Part shown: one piece after another, positions 39,378-48,455 of the stretch | How positions within the stretch are numbered: position 1 is the first letter of the stretch | Layout of the letters: each line of letters begins with the position of its first letter | NCBI RefSeq assembly: GCF_003067705.1 | Contig: NZ_QANL01000002.1 | Location: 924,265 to 988,264, forward strand | Direction of reading: 5' to 3' | DNA length: 64,000 bases | From: Planctomonas deserti | Lineage (GTDB): Bacteria > Actinomycetota > Actinomycetes > Actinomycetales > Microbacteriaceae | Position numbers and translations under genes: made by a program | The notes under the pieces: model-generated | What the model was told of the DNA's origin: nothing | Databases searched by the model: none | Seen by the model: only the letters and a program-made list of their open reading frames with translations

Positions 39378-42300
39378 GTGCGTTTCTCGCTGCCCGCCAC
39401 CCCAGAACCGGCACCGCCCACCCCCTTCCCGCTCCTCGGCGTGCTCGCCCCGCTCCTGGTGACCGGCGGCATCTGGGCGCTCACCCGTTCTCCGTTCGCG
39501 CTGATCTTCGCCCTGCTCAGCCCCGTCATCGCCGTCGCGAGCGTCGTCGACTCCCGCCTCCAGGCGCGACGCCGGGCACGGATCGCCGCGGCTGCGGAGC
39601 GGGTCGCGCTGGCCGAGCTGGCGACCGCCATCGGCGAACGCCTGCACCAGGACCGCGCCCGGCGGTTCGTCCGCACGCCGCCCGCGGGCAACATCGTCAC
39701 GGGTGGGGCGCCCGGGGCCGCCCTGTGGCGGGCCCCGGCCGCCGATGGGCGGCCGATCGTGCTCGGCCTCGGTCGGCAGCCGAGCGACGTCGTGCTCGAC
39801 GGGCGTCCGGTCACCCCGCCTGCGCGCAAACTCGCCGATCGCGCGGCGGTTCTCGAGGCGGTGCCCGTGTGCGTGGACGCCCTCCTCGGGGTCGGCGTCT
39901 GTGGCCCGCCCGCCCTGGCCCGCGCGCTGCTCCGCGGCCTCGTGCTGCAGCTCCTCTTCGCGGCCCCGCCCGGAGCGCTGGCCGTGCACCGACGGCCCGG
40001 CGACGGCTGGGAGTGGCTGGCAGCGGCGCCGCACGCGATCGAGGACGACGGGGCAGATCGGGATGACCGGGGGAAGCGCGGTGACCGGGCGGAGCGGGGC
40101 GGCCGAGAGGACGCGTCCCGCGTGAGCGCGCCACCGATGGCGGAGCTGGTGCTGGCGGACGGGGAGCGGGAGGTCCTGCTGGCATACGCCCCCGCCGCCT
40201 CCGAGCTGCCCGCGGGGTGCGGCACGGTGGTCGTCGTCTCCGGCACGGCGGCGGCGCGGGTCGTCGCCGGATCGCCGTCCGTAGCGGAGGGCGACCAGGC
40301 GATCGAGCCGGAGCTGATCGCCGCCGCCCAGGCCGCGGCGGTAGCACGGGCCCTCGCCGCTCACCCCCGCGCGCTCAACGCAGCCTCGGGTGGCACCCTG
40401 CTGCCGCCAGTGGTCGGGCTGGGCGACCTGCTGCCCGAGGAGCGCGGGCCCGGGGGCGCCGCTCCCGGCTCGCGCGACGACCGGGGGGCGGCCGCGGCGA
40501 GGCGTCCGGACCGGCTGGCCGCCCCGATCGGCGTGCGCGAGGGCGGCGGCCCCCTGGTGCTGGATCTCGTGGCCGACGGGCCCCATGCCGTGGTGGGCGG
40601 CACGACCGGCAGCGGCAAGAGCGAGCTGCTCGTCACCTGGGTGTGCAGCCTTGCGGCGACGCACGATCCCGCCGAGGTCACGTTCCTGCTCGTCGACTTC
40701 AAGGGCGGGTCCGCCTTCGACCCGCTCGCGGCGCTGCCGCACTGCGTCGGCCTGCTCACCGACCTGGGGCCGCGAGAGGCGGAGCGGGCTCTGGCCAGCC
40801 TGCGTGCGGAGGTGCGGCAGCGGGAGCGGCTGCTGCGCGAGGCCGGGGCGCGGGACATCGCCTCCTGCCCGGCCGGGTCCGCCCCGCCGCGCCTCGTCGT
40901 GGTCGTCGACGAGTTCGCCGCGATGCTCACCGACTTCCCCGACCTGCACGACCTCTTCGTCGACCTCGCGGCCAGGGGCCGCTCGCTCGGCGTGCACCTG
41001 GTGCTCTGCACCCAGCGGCCGTCGGGCTCGGTCCGCGACGCCCTCCTCGCGAACTGCAACCTGCGGCTGTCGCTGCGCGTCAACAGCCGCGCCGACAGCA
41101 CGGCCCTCCTGGGCAGCGATGCCGCCGCGGCACTGCCCGCCGCTCCGGTGGGCCGCTGCGTCGTGCGGACCGGCGGCGGCGATCCGCAGCTGTGCCAGGT
41201 GGCGACGGCCGGGCCGGACCCCCGAGGCGTCATCGCGCGGGTGTCAGCGGGCGAGTGGGGGACCGGCCCCGCCCCGCAGCGCCGGCCCTGGCTGGAGCCC
41301 CTGCCGTCGGTGCTCGGCGTGCGGGAGCTCGAAGACCCGACGGTGCAGCGGGAGGACGTGCCCGGCGCGATCGTGTTCGGGCTGCTCGACGTGCCGGAGC
41401 AGCAGGCCCGCAGGTACGCGGCCTGGCATCCGGTCGAGCACGGGCCGCTTCTCGTACTCGGCGCGGCCCGGTCGGGGAAGACGGGCGTCCTCGCCGCTCT
41501 GAGCCGGGCGAGCGGTCCCGGTCGCCCCCTCCGGATCGTGTCCGCGGACCCGGTGCAGGCGTGGGACGCGGTCGGGGCGGCCCTCGAGCAGGTGCGGGCG
41601 CCCGGCGGCGGTGCCGGCGGCGATGCGACGGACGCGCACCTGCCCGGCCACGGAGCGCGATTCGTGCTCGCCGTCGACGACGTCGACGTGCTCCTCGGCA
41701 GGCTGGGCGCGGAGTACGGCGCGGAGCTCCTGGACCGGCTCGCCGCACTGCTGCGGGAGGGCGCTGCCGCGGGGTGCTCGCTCGTGCTGACGGCGCAGCG
41801 GCTCTCGGGCGCCATCGCGCCCCTGGCCGCGCTGGCGGGGCGCGTCCTGCTGCTGCGCGCCGCCAGCCGGCAGGAGCACGTGCTGGCCGGCGGCGACGCA
41901 CAGCGGTACGACCCCGATCTGCCGCCCGGGGGCGGGTGGTGGCAGGGGCACCGCGCCCAGGTCGCGCGGGTGCCGCCCGTGCCGCCCGCCGAGCCCGAGG
42001 CACCGCGGCGGGTGCGGCTGAGGCCCGGTCGCGCCTACGCCGTCGTGTCGACCCGGCCGGCCGAGACGGCCCGCAGGCTCGCCGCCGCCGCGAACGGCCC
42101 GCCGATCCTCGTCACCTCCCTCGGCGTGGACCCGGTCGGCGCGGACGATGCGGGCACCGCCCGGCGGGGCGCCTCTGGGGCGGCGACCGGCGGCGACGAC
42201 GCGATCCCGGTGCTTCTCGGCGACCCCGAGGAGTGGCAGGCGCAGTGGGGCGTGCTCCAGTCCGCCAGGCGGTCGCGCTGCATGATCTACGACGGCTGCA

Positions 42301-42422
42301 CGCCGCGGGACGTCCGGGCCCTCGGCCGGCCCCGCGGGCTTCCGCCCCTCCTCGGCGACGCGCGCTCCGTCTGGTTCGCGGAGCCGGGCGGCGAGGTGCA
42401 GAGGCGCGCGTGGCCGGACTGA
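39378..42422 (+). CDS. EccC/FtsK/SpoIIIE-like membrane ATPase (type VII secretion-like)
   Basis: A 1014-residue protein with two N-terminal membrane helices (about residues 20-60), a linker domain, and two P-loop ATPase domains. The first is intact: GGTTGSGKSEL (about 406-416), Walker B FLLVDFKGG and VVVVDEFAAML. The second is divergent: GAARSGKT near 694 and FVLAVDDVDVLLG. This layout resembles EccC of type VII secretion rather than DNA-translocating FtsK, because there is no FtsK gamma domain and several ATPase modules follow the helices. GTG 39378 is 118 bp after the FHA gene; no strong ribosome-binding site is visible. No WXG100-like gene was found nearby. Confidence 0.85.
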   Translation: MRFSLPATPEPAPPTPFPLLGVLAPLLVTGGIWALTRSPFALIFALLSPVIAVASVVDSRLQARRRARIAAAAERVALAELATAIGERLHQDRARRFVRTPPAGNIVTGGAPGAALWRAPAADGRPIVLGLGRQPSDVVLDGRPVTPPARKLADRAAVLEAVPVCVDALLGVGVCGPPALARALLRGLVLQLLFAAPPGALAVHRRPGDGWEWLAAAPHAIEDDGADRDDRGKRGDRAERGGREDASRVSAPPMAELVLADGEREVLLAYAPAASELPAGCGTVVVVSGTAAARVVAGSPSVAEGDQAIEPELIAAAQAAAVARALAAHPRALNAASGGTLLPPVVGLGDLLPEERGPGGAAPGSRDDRGAAAARRPDRLAAPIGVREGGGPLVLDLVADGPHAVVGGTTGSGKSELLVTWVCSLAATHDPAEVTFLLVDFKGGSAFDPLAALPHCVGLLTDLGPREAERALASLRAEVRQRERLLREAGARDIASCPAGSAPPRLVVVVDEFAAMLTDFPDLHDLFVDLAARGRSLGVHLVLCTQRPSGSVRDALLANCNLRLSLRVNSRADSTALLGSDAAAALPAAPVGRCVVRTGGGDPQLCQVATAGPDPRGVIARVSAGEWGTGPAPQRRPWLEPLPSVLGVRELEDPTVQREDVPGAIVFGLLDVPEQQARRYAAWHPVEHGPLLVLGAARSGKTGVLAALSRASGPGRPLRIVSADPVQAWDAVGAALEQVRAPGGGAGGDATDAHLPGHGARFVLAVDDVDVLLGRLGAEYGAELLDRLAALLREGAAAGCSLVLTAQRLSGAIAPLAALAGRVLLLRAASRQEHVLAGGDAQRYDPDLPPGGGWWQGHRAQVARVPPVPPAEPEAPRRVRLRPGRAYAVVSTRPAETARRLAAAANGPPILVTSLGVDPVGADDAGTARRGASGAATGGDDAIPVLLGDPEEWQAQWGVLQSARRSRCMIYDGCTPRDVRALGRPRGLPPLLGDARSVWFAEPGGEVQRRAWPD

Positions 42423-42438
42423 CCAGCACGACGCGTCC

Positions 42439-42453
42439 CTCCGGGTGCCGGAG
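42439..42453. terminator. Short hairpin between convergent EccC-like and ald genes
   Basis: CTCCGG-GTG-CCGGAG is a perfect six-pair stem in the 94-bp convergent gap and may terminate transcription in either direction. No U-run follows on either strand. Confidence 0.35.
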
Positions 42454-42516
42454 CGCGGGCTCGTGTCGCCCCGCCCGCGTGCGGTTGCCCGGCATGCGGC
42501 CCGGGACCGCCCGCGG

Positions 42517-43635
42517 TTAGGCGGCCGCGAGCACGGAGTCGATCGAGCGGTGCTCGAGCCCGTGGGCCGTCGCGACCGGAACGCTCGTCACGGCCCCGCC
42601 GTACGTGTTCAGTCCGAGCGCGAGCGCCGGGTCCGTCGATAGGGCATCGCGCCAGCCCGCGGATGCGAGGGCCCGCACGTAGGGGAGGGTCGCGTTGGTG
42701 AGCGCGTACGTCGACGTGTGCGGCACGGCGCCTGGCATGTTGGCGACGCAGTAGAAGAGCGACCCGTGCACCGGGAAGGTCGGCTCCGCGTGCGTCGTGG
42801 GGTGCGAGTCCTCGAAGCAGCCGCCCTGGTCGACAGAGATGTCGACGAGCACGCTGCCCGGCTTCATCCGCGACACGAGGTCGTTGCTCACCAGCTTCGG
42901 CGCCTTTGCGCCCGCGACGAGCACGGACCCGATCACGAGGTCGGCCGCGAGCAGGGCGTTCTCGATCTCGAACGCGTTCGAGGCGATGGTCTTCACCCGG
43001 CCCGCGTAGTGCGCGTCGAGCTCCCGGAGCCGGAAGATGTTCGTGTCGAGCACCGTGACCTCCGCGCCTAGGCCGACAGCGACGGACACGGCGTTCGTGC
43101 CCGCGACCCCGCCGCCCAGGACCGTGACGCGGGCGGGATGCGTGCCGGGCACGCCGGGCACGAGCAGGCCAGGACCACCGCTCGGCTTGAGCATGGTGTG
43201 CGCGCCGACGATGGGCGCGAGGCGCCCCGCGACCTCGCTCATGGGGGCGAGCAGCGGCAGCGCGCGGGTCGGCAGCTGCACCGTCTCGTAGGCGATGGCG
43301 GTGACCCCGGCGGCGGTGAGCGCGGCGGTGAGCTCCGGCTCCGCCGCGAGGTGCAGGTACGCGAAGAGGGTGAGGTCCGGCCGGAAGTACCGGTACTCGG
43401 CCGCGATGGGCTCCTTGACCTTGAGCACCAGCTCGCTGGCCCAGGTGCTCTCTGCGTCGGCTGCGATCTCGGCGCCGGCGGACACGTACGACTCGTCGGG
43501 GATGGAGGATCCGACGCCGGCCCCGGACTGCACGACGACGGTGTGGCCCCTCGCCGTGAGGTCGTGCACCCCCGATGGGGTGATGGCCACGCGGAACTCG
43601 TTGTTCTTGATCTCTGTCGGGACGCCGATCCTCAT
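42517..43635 (-). CDS. ald: Alanine dehydrogenase
   Basis: A 372-residue NAD-dependent enzyme that interconverts alanine with pyruvate and ammonia. It begins [20 protein letters not shown], has the Rossmann motif [13 protein letters not shown] and the conserved [14 protein letters not shown] block. It links nitrogen supply with the asparaginase and aminotransferase encoded nearby. TATGGT (43642-43647, minus strand) ends 6 nt before the ATG, consistent with a leaderless transcript. Confidence 0.96.
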   Translation of the reverse strand: MRIGVPTEIKNNEFRVAITPSGVHDLTARGHTVVVQSGAGVGSSIPDESYVSAGAEIAADAESTWASELVLKVKEPIAAEYRYFRPDLTLFAYLHLAAEPELTAALTAAGVTAIAYETVQLPTRALPLLAPMSEVAGRLAPIVGAHTMLKPSGGPGLLVPGVPGTHPARVTVLGGGVAGTNAVSVAVGLGAEVTVLDTNIFRLRELDAHYAGRVKTIASNAFEIENALLAADLVIGSVLVAGAKAPKLVSNDLVSRMKPGSVLVDISVDQGGCFEDSHPTTHAEPTFPVHGSLFYCVANMPGAVPHTSTYALTNATLPYVRALASAGWRDALSTDPALALGLNTYGGAVTSVPVATAHGLEHRSIDSVLAAA

Positions 43636-43641
43636 GGCGCA

Positions 43642-43647
43642 ACCATA
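43642..43647 (-). promoter_or_regulatory. -10 box of leaderless ald transcript
   Basis: TATGGT on the minus strand is 6 nt upstream of the ald ATG. GGAGGA also occurs further upstream (43655-43660) but is too far from the start to be a ribosome-binding site. Confidence 0.5.
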
Positions 43648-43651
43648 TCGA

Positions 43652-43987
43652 TCAGGAGGAGTAGGCCGCCGCAGCGACCGCGACGACGCAGCCGAGTCCG
43701 ACGACGGCGATCGCGATCATCAGCGCCGCCATGGTGCCGAGCCGCTTCCGCCCGGGCTCCGTGCGGAGGCGCACGACCACCATGGCCGCGTACAGCCCGA
43801 GCACCGACACCAGCCCGAACAGCGCGACGCCGGGCGGGTCGAGGGGCAGCTCGAACGTGAGGATGACCGCGCAGATGAGCGTCAGCAGCCCGCCGAGGAT
43901 CAGCCAGATGCCCCCGTTCGACGTCGTCAGCGACGCCTGGTTGCGCATCAGGGTGGGGTCGTCCTCGTCGTCGTCCGGGTAGGTCAT
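43652..43987 (-). CDS. Small membrane protein of unknown function
   Basis: A 111-residue protein with an acidic N terminus (MTYPDDDEDDPTLM), then three predicted membrane helices and a short loop with several Arg/Lys. Its ATG overlaps the asparaginase stop (ATGA), so the two are probably one transcription unit. No family was recognised. Confidence 0.75.
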   Translation of the reverse strand: MTYPDDDEDDPTLMRNQASLTTSNGGIWLILGGLLTLICAVILTFELPLDPPGVALFGLVSVLGLYAAMVVVRLRTEPGRKRLGTMAALMIAIAVVGLGCVVAVAAAAYSS

Positions 43988-44988
43988 GGGGTCGTCACCG
44001 CCGGGCTCACCCGGATGGCGCCGACGCGCAGCCCGCCGCCCAGCACCTCGAGCTCGAGGTCGGGTCGCAGGCGCTCGACCTGATCGCGGGCGACGGCGCC
44101 GACCGACGCGAGCAGCTCGAGCGCGACGATCGTGGCCACCCGCAGGTTGCCGTCGAGCACTTTCAGCGCGACCGTCGTGCCCTCCGGGGTCGCCATGACC
44201 ATGACGCCCTCGGCGCCGCCCTTCGCGATGAGGCCGAGGCGCTCGATGACGATGGTGTTCGCCCGTCCCGGTCCGTCGATGACCCAGCCGTTCTCGCGGA
44301 TGGCGGCTGCCAGCGCCGCGGCCCGGCGGAAGATCTCGAAGGGCGACGAGACGGAGCTCGTGCTGATCTTGGCGATCCCGCGGGCGAGGCCGGTGACGGA
44401 GACGGCGTACACGGGGGCGCCGCAGCCGTCGACCCCGGTCGCGGCGATGCGCTCACCCGCGAAGCGCTGCAGGACGTCGCGGATGCGCTCCTGCAGGGGG
44501 TGGTCGACGTGCAGGTAGCTCGCCGTGTCCCAGCCGTTCTGCACGCAGGCGAGGAGCATGGCCGCGTGCTTGCCCGAGCAGTTCATGTAGAGGGGGGAGG
44601 GGGACGCCCCGGAGCGCACGAAGTCGTCGCGGGCGGGCCCCTCGGCCGGGCGGTCGGCGGGGCACTGCAGCGCCTCGTCCCCGAGGCCGGCGCGCGCGAG
44701 GACGCTCCGCACGAGCGCGACGTGACGGGCGGTGCCGCTGTGGCTCGCGGTCGCGATGACCATCTCCTCGGGCGACAGGTCGACGCCGCTCGCCAGCACG
44801 GCCAGGGCCTGGAACGGCTTCATGCAGGAGCGCGGGAAGATGGGGGCGTTCACGTCGCCGAGGCTGCGGAGCACGGTCCCGTCCGGGCCGAGCACGACGG
44901 CGGATCCCGCGTGTCTCGACTCGACGAATCCGCTCCGGTCGAGGGTCGCCAGCTCGACCGCATCGCCGGTGGTGAAGGTGCCGCTCAT
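43984..44988 (-). CDS. Asparaginase (Rhizobium etli type II-like family)
   Basis: A 334-residue protein of the asparaginase_II family, distinct from E. coli AnsA/AnsB. Conserved segments include RSCMKPFQALA, the MNCSGKHAAML motif with its reactive Ser-Lys, and GVDGCGAPVYAV. It would release aspartate and ammonia from asparagine. I chose ATG 44988; an upstream in-frame start at 45033 would put 15 codons inside the large palindrome that follows gabT. AAGGCGGA lies just upstream of 44988. Confidence 0.9.
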   Translation of the reverse strand: MSGTFTTGDAVELATLDRSGFVESRHAGSAVVLGPDGTVLRSLGDVNAPIFPRSCMKPFQALAVLASGVDLSPEEMVIATASHSGTARHVALVRSVLARAGLGDEALQCPADRPAEGPARDDFVRSGASPSPLYMNCSGKHAAMLLACVQNGWDTASYLHVDHPLQERIRDVLQRFAGERIAATGVDGCGAPVYAVSVTGLARGIAKISTSSVSSPFEIFRRAAALAAAIRENGWVIDGPGRANTIVIERLGLIAKGGAEGVMVMATPEGTTVALKVLDGNLRVATIVALELLASVGAVARDQVERLRPDLELEVLGGGLRVGAIRVSPAVTTP

Positions 44989-45022
44989 TCGTTCCGCCTT
45001 ACTCGTATCACTCGTGAACGCT

Positions 45023-45077
45023 GAGGTGCCCACCTCGGCTCCTCCCCGATGTCGGGGAGGGCCGAAGTGGGCACCTC
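45023..45077 (-). terminator. Large hairpin downstream of gabT
   Basis: A 55-nt near-perfect palindrome: GAGGTGCCCAC pairs with GTGGGCACCTC, and CCTCCCCGA with TCGGGGAGG, with one unpaired base and one mismatch. It begins 20 nt after the gabT stop on the minus strand and is probably its terminator. It has no U-run. Confidence 0.6.
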
Positions 45078-45096
45078 GGGATGGTGTGCTTCCGTC

Positions 45097-46464
45097 CTAC
45101 AGGCTCGCGAAGCCCTCTGCGAGGACATCGAGCGCGTCGTCGAGGAGCTCGTCGGACAGCGCGAGGCTGGGCAGGAACCGCAGCACGCTGCCGTAGGTGC
45201 CCGCAGTGAGCAGCAGCACGCCGTTCTGCGCCGCGTGGTTCGCGAGCGCCGTGACGGCGGCCGGGTTCGGCTCCTTGGTGGTGGACCCGGTTCCCGGCTG
45301 CACGAGCTCGATGGCGACCATGGCGCCGATGCCGCGCACGTCGCCGATGATGTCGTACTTCTCCTGCAGCGCCGTGAGCCGCGACTTCAGCTTCTTCTCG
45401 ATGCGCTTGCCCTCGTCGAGGAGGTTGTCGCGCTCGATCGCCTCGAAGACGGCCACGGCGGCGGCCGCGGAGACGGGGTTCCCGCCGAAGGTGCCGCCGA
45501 GCCCGCCCGGAAGGGCGGAGTCCATGATCTCGGCGCGGCCGGTGACGCCGGCGAGCGGCAGGCCGCCCGCGATGCCCTTGGCCGAGAGGATGAGGTCGGG
45601 GACCAGGCCGAAGTGCTCGCTGGCCCAGTAGGCGCCGGTGCGGGCCATGCCGCTCTGGATCTCGTCCGCGATGAAGACGACGCCGTTGGCCGTGCACCAC
45701 TCCTGGAGCGCGGGCAGGTAGCCGTCGGCGGGGACCATGAAGCCGCCCTCGCCCTGGATCGGCTCGACCACGAGGCAGGCGAGGTCGACGGCGCCGATCC
45801 GCTTCTCGAGGTAGGCGATGGTGCGGGCGGCGGCCTCCTGGCCGCTGAGCCCGTCGTGGTAGGGGTACGAGCTCGGGGCGTGGTAGACGTCGCCGGCGAA
45901 CGGGCCGAAGCCGGTCGCGTAGGGGGCGGCCTTATAGTTCATGGCCATCGTGAGGTTGGTGCGGCCGTGGTAGGCGTGATCGAGCACGGCGACCGCGCGG
46001 CGGCCGGTGTACCGGCGGGCGATCTTCACGCCGTTCTCCACGGCCTCGGCGCCGGAGTTCACGAGCACCGTGCGCTTGGGGTGGTCGCCGGGGGTGTGCT
46101 CGGCGAGCAGCTCGGCTACCCGCACGTACTCCTCGTACGGCGTGATGGTGAAGAGCGTGTGCAGGAAGTCGTTCATCTGCCCAGCCGCCGCCTCGACCAC
46201 CGAGGAACGCGTGTGGCCGACGGTCGTGACGCCGATGCCCGCGCCCAGGTCGATGAACTGGTTGCCGTCGACGTCGACGAGGATCGGGCCGTGGGCCCGC
46301 TCGATGTAGACGGGGAGCGTCGAGGAGACGCCGGGCGGCACGACGGCGACGCGGCGGGCGTGCAGCTCCTGGGACTTGGGACCGGGGATCGCGGTGACGA
46401 TCTTCCGCTCCTGCGTGACGGTTGTGCCGGGGGCAGAGGATGCGGTGTCGAGGGTGTTCGTCAT
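45097..46464 (-). CDS. gabT: 4-aminobutyrate aminotransferase
   Basis: A 455-residue class III PLP aminotransferase that transfers the amino group of GABA to 2-oxoglutarate, giving succinate semialdehyde. The PLP lysine is K296 (SAKGIAGG) and the cofactor aspartate D267 (IADEIQSG). The family motif VVEPIQGEGGF is present. A short N-terminal extension precedes the conserved start GPKSQELHARR. Start at 46464; TAGGCT (46474-46479, minus strand) lies 9 nt upstream and there is no clear ribosome-binding site. Confidence 0.95.
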   Translation of the reverse strand: MTNTLDTASSAPGTTVTQERKIVTAIPGPKSQELHARRVAVVPPGVSSTLPVYIERAHGPILVDVDGNQFIDLGAGIGVTTVGHTRSSVVEAAAGQMNDFLHTLFTITPYEEYVRVAELLAEHTPGDHPKRTVLVNSGAEAVENGVKIARRYTGRRAVAVLDHAYHGRTNLTMAMNYKAAPYATGFGPFAGDVYHAPSSYPYHDGLSGQEAAARTIAYLEKRIGAVDLACLVVEPIQGEGGFMVPADGYLPALQEWCTANGVVFIADEIQSGMARTGAYWASEHFGLVPDLILSAKGIAGGLPLAGVTGRAEIMDSALPGGLGGTFGGNPVSAAAAVAVFEAIERDNLLDEGKRIEKKLKSRLTALQEKYDIIGDVRGIGAMVAIELVQPGTGSTTKEPNPAAVTALANHAAQNGVLLLTAGTYGSVLRFLPSLALSDELLDDALDVLAEGFASL

Positions 46465-46473
46465 GGTGCTTCG

Positions 46474-46479
46474 AGCCTA
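46474..46479 (-). promoter_or_regulatory. -10 box of gabT
   Basis: TAGGCT on the minus strand ends 9 nt before the gabT ATG; a leaderless or very short-leader transcript is likely. Confidence 0.4.
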
Positions 46480-46604
46480 CCCGCCGCCCCCCGCGCACCC
46501 GCCGAGCCACCGCCGGGGGGCCAGCCAAACCAGTGCGGAAAACTGCCAACGTCCGCCGCCGCCGGCCTCCGGTCGTTCACCGTCGCCTTCCCACCCGGCG
46601 CTGG

Positions 46605-46610
46605 TAGCGT
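46605..46610 (+). promoter_or_regulatory. -10 box of leaderless OsmC-gene transcript
   Basis: TAGCGT ends 7 nt before GTG 46618, with no ribosome-binding site in between. Confidence 0.5.
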
Positions 46611-46617
46611 GACGCCG

Positions 46618-47088
46618 GTGAAGATCGATCACGAGTACGCCCTCTCGCTCGAATGGACCGGCAACCGGGGGGTCGGCACCGCCGACTACCGGTCGTACGG
46701 CCGCGACCACGTGGTCAGCGCGCCCGGGAAGCACGCCATCGAGGGCTCGGCGGACCGCGTGTTCCGCGGCGACACGGATCGCTGGAACCCGGAGGAGCTG
46801 CTGCTCGCGGCCCTCACCCAGTGCCACCTGCTGTCCTACCTGCACGTCGCGGCGGTGAACGGGATCGTCGTGGTCGCCTACACGGACGACTCCGTCGGCA
46901 CCATGGTCCAGACCGGCGACGGTGGCGGCCGCTTCACCAGGGCGGTCCTGCGCCCCACCGTGACGATCACGGACGAGGGTCAGCGCGACCTCGCCCTCGC
47001 GCTGCACGCGCGGGCGAACGAGCTGTGCTTCATCGCCTCGTCCGTCAACTTCCCGGTCGATCACGAGCCCACCATCCTCGTCGCCTGA
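46618..47088 (+). CDS. OsmC/Ohr-family protein
   Basis: A 156-residue protein with the two conserved cysteines of peroxidase-type OsmC proteins, C69 (LTQCHLLS) and C137 (ELCFIAS), and the WNPEELLLAALTQC motif. Such proteins reduce organic hydroperoxides using thiols. GTG 46618 is chosen because the protein then starts as the family does and TAGCGT lies 7 nt upstream; the frame is open far upstream only as a shadow of gabT. Confidence 0.9.
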   Translation: MKIDHEYALSLEWTGNRGVGTADYRSYGRDHVVSAPGKHAIEGSADRVFRGDTDRWNPEELLLAALTQCHLLSYLHVAAVNGIVVVAYTDDSVGTMVQTGDGGGRFTRAVLRPTVTITDEGQRDLALALHARANELCFIASSVNFPVDHEPTILVA

Positions 47089-47194
47089 GCGGACGCCGCG
47101 CCGCCCGTTCAGGCGGTATTGCGATTCGTCCTGCAGACTGGGTGCTTCGTGCCCGCGTGCGGGCGGGCCACAAGCAGAAGTAGAAAGCAGCACT

Positions 47195-48190
47195 GTGAAG
47201 CGACGCATCCCCCTGTTCCTCGCCGCCGCGTCGATCCTCGCCCTCACCGGGTGCACCGGGTCCACGGGCGAGGAGCCGAAGGCGAGCAGCACCCCCGCGG
47301 CCGGCGTCGCCGAGTGCGCGGACACCGCGTCCGGCGCGGCCTCGGAGTCCGTGAAGGTCACCGGTGACGTGGGCAGCGCCCCGACCGTGACCATCGACGG
47401 ACCCGTGGAAGCGGCCGACAAGACCGAGCGCACCGTCGTCACCGAGGGCGACGGCGAGGCGGTCGAGCCGGGCGACTCCGCGAAGATCGCGATCGCCGCC
47501 TACAACAGCGCCACCGGTGCGGCGCTCGAGGCGCTGCCGTACAACGCCGAGCAGGCCGTGCCGCTCGCGGTCGACGACAGCCAGACCCTCGCGGCCATCG
47601 TCCGCGGCGTCGAGTGCACGAACGTCGGCTCCCGCATCGTCACCGTCCCCTCGGCGGACGACTCCTTCAGCGCCGAGGCGGCGACGCAGCTCGGCCTCGG
47701 CGAGGGCGAGGGTGCGGTCTTCGTGATCGACGTGCTCGGCATCGTCCCCGACCGCGCGACCGGCGCCGACCAGGACGCCCCGGCCGGCTTCCCGACGGTA
47801 GAGCTCGACGACGACGGCAAGCCCACCGTCACCATCCCGGAGGGCGACGCGCCCGCCGAGCTGCAGATCGCGACCATCAAGGCCGGCGAGGGCGCCGTCG
47901 TGCAGGACGGCGACAGCGTGACCGTGCAGTACCAGGGCTCGCTCTGGGCGAGCGGCGAGGTCTTCGACCAGAGCTGGGGCAAGGCGCCGGTCTCCTTCCA
48001 GACCACCGGCGTCGTTCCCGGCTTCTCGAAGGCGCTCGTGGGTCAGAAGGTCGGCTCCCAGGTGATCGCCGTGATCCCGCCGAGCGAGGGTTACGGCGAG
48101 GCCGGCCAGCCCGACGCCGGGATCAGCGGCACGGACACGCTCGTGTTCGTCATCGACATCCTCGACACCATCTCCGCGCCGGCGCAGTAA
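47195..48190 (+). CDS. Lipoprotein with two FKBP-type peptidyl-prolyl isomerase domains
   Basis: A 331-residue secreted lipoprotein. The N terminus MKRRIPLF is followed by a hydrophobic stretch and the lipobox LTGC, which sets lipid-modified Cys20. Two FKBP-like domains follow: a divergent one (about 75-180) and a better conserved C-terminal one with [20 protein letters not shown] and [20 protein letters not shown]. It probably helps proteins fold outside the membrane. GTG 47195 has only a weak purine-rich site upstream. Confidence 0.92.
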   Translation: MKRRIPLFLAAASILALTGCTGSTGEEPKASSTPAAGVAECADTASGAASESVKVTGDVGSAPTVTIDGPVEAADKTERTVVTEGDGEAVEPGDSAKIAIAAYNSATGAALEALPYNAEQAVPLAVDDSQTLAAIVRGVECTNVGSRIVTVPSADDSFSAEAATQLGLGEGEGAVFVIDVLGIVPDRATGADQDAPAGFPTVELDDDGKPTVTIPEGDAPAELQIATIKAGEGAVVQDGDSVTVQYQGSLWASGEVFDQSWGKAPVSFQTTGVVPGFSKALVGQKVGSQVIAVIPPSEGYGEAGQPDAGISGTDTLVFVIDILDTISAPAQ

Positions 48191-48219
48191 CCGGCTCAGC
48201 AGGTTCTCAAACCGGCACG

Positions 48220-48250
48220 AGCCCCGGCGGTCGCCACGACCGCCGGGGCT
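48220..48250 (+). terminator. Terminator hairpin after the FKBP lipoprotein gene
   Basis: AGCCCCGGCGGTCG (48220-48233) pairs perfectly with CGACCGCCGGGGCT (48237-48250), 30 nt after the stop. The run TCGTCGTT follows. Confidence 0.7.
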
Positions 48251-48313
48251 TCGTCGTTCCCGGGCTGGTCGTTCCGCGGTCCGGGAAGCTGCGCACGATC
48301 GGCACCGTCAGAT

Positions 48314-48395
48314 GCGCAACTCAGCAGAATCCCCGCGACACGCGGTGGCGAGAGCGCTCCCTTCGGTGTGTCCCGCGGGATCTGCTGAATTGCGT
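48314..48395. repeat. 82-nt palindromic element, copy 2
   Basis: Left arm GCGCAACTCAGCAGAATCC, inner arms GACACGCGG and the GTGTCCCG side, and right arm GGATCTGCTGAATTGCGT ending at 48395. It lies between the FKBP terminator and dxr, and its length equals that of the other full copies. Confidence 0.75.
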
Positions 48396-48455
48396 CGGTG
48401 TGCGGGGGCGTCTCCGGGAGCCGCGGCGCCACGGCGCGAGTGGGAGGATGGTGCG

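Noticed and set aside
48312..48455. N-terminal extension of Dxr by 48 residues
   Set aside because: The extension is encoded by the 82-nt palindrome, and ATG 48456 has a GGGAGG site and gives the normal N terminus.
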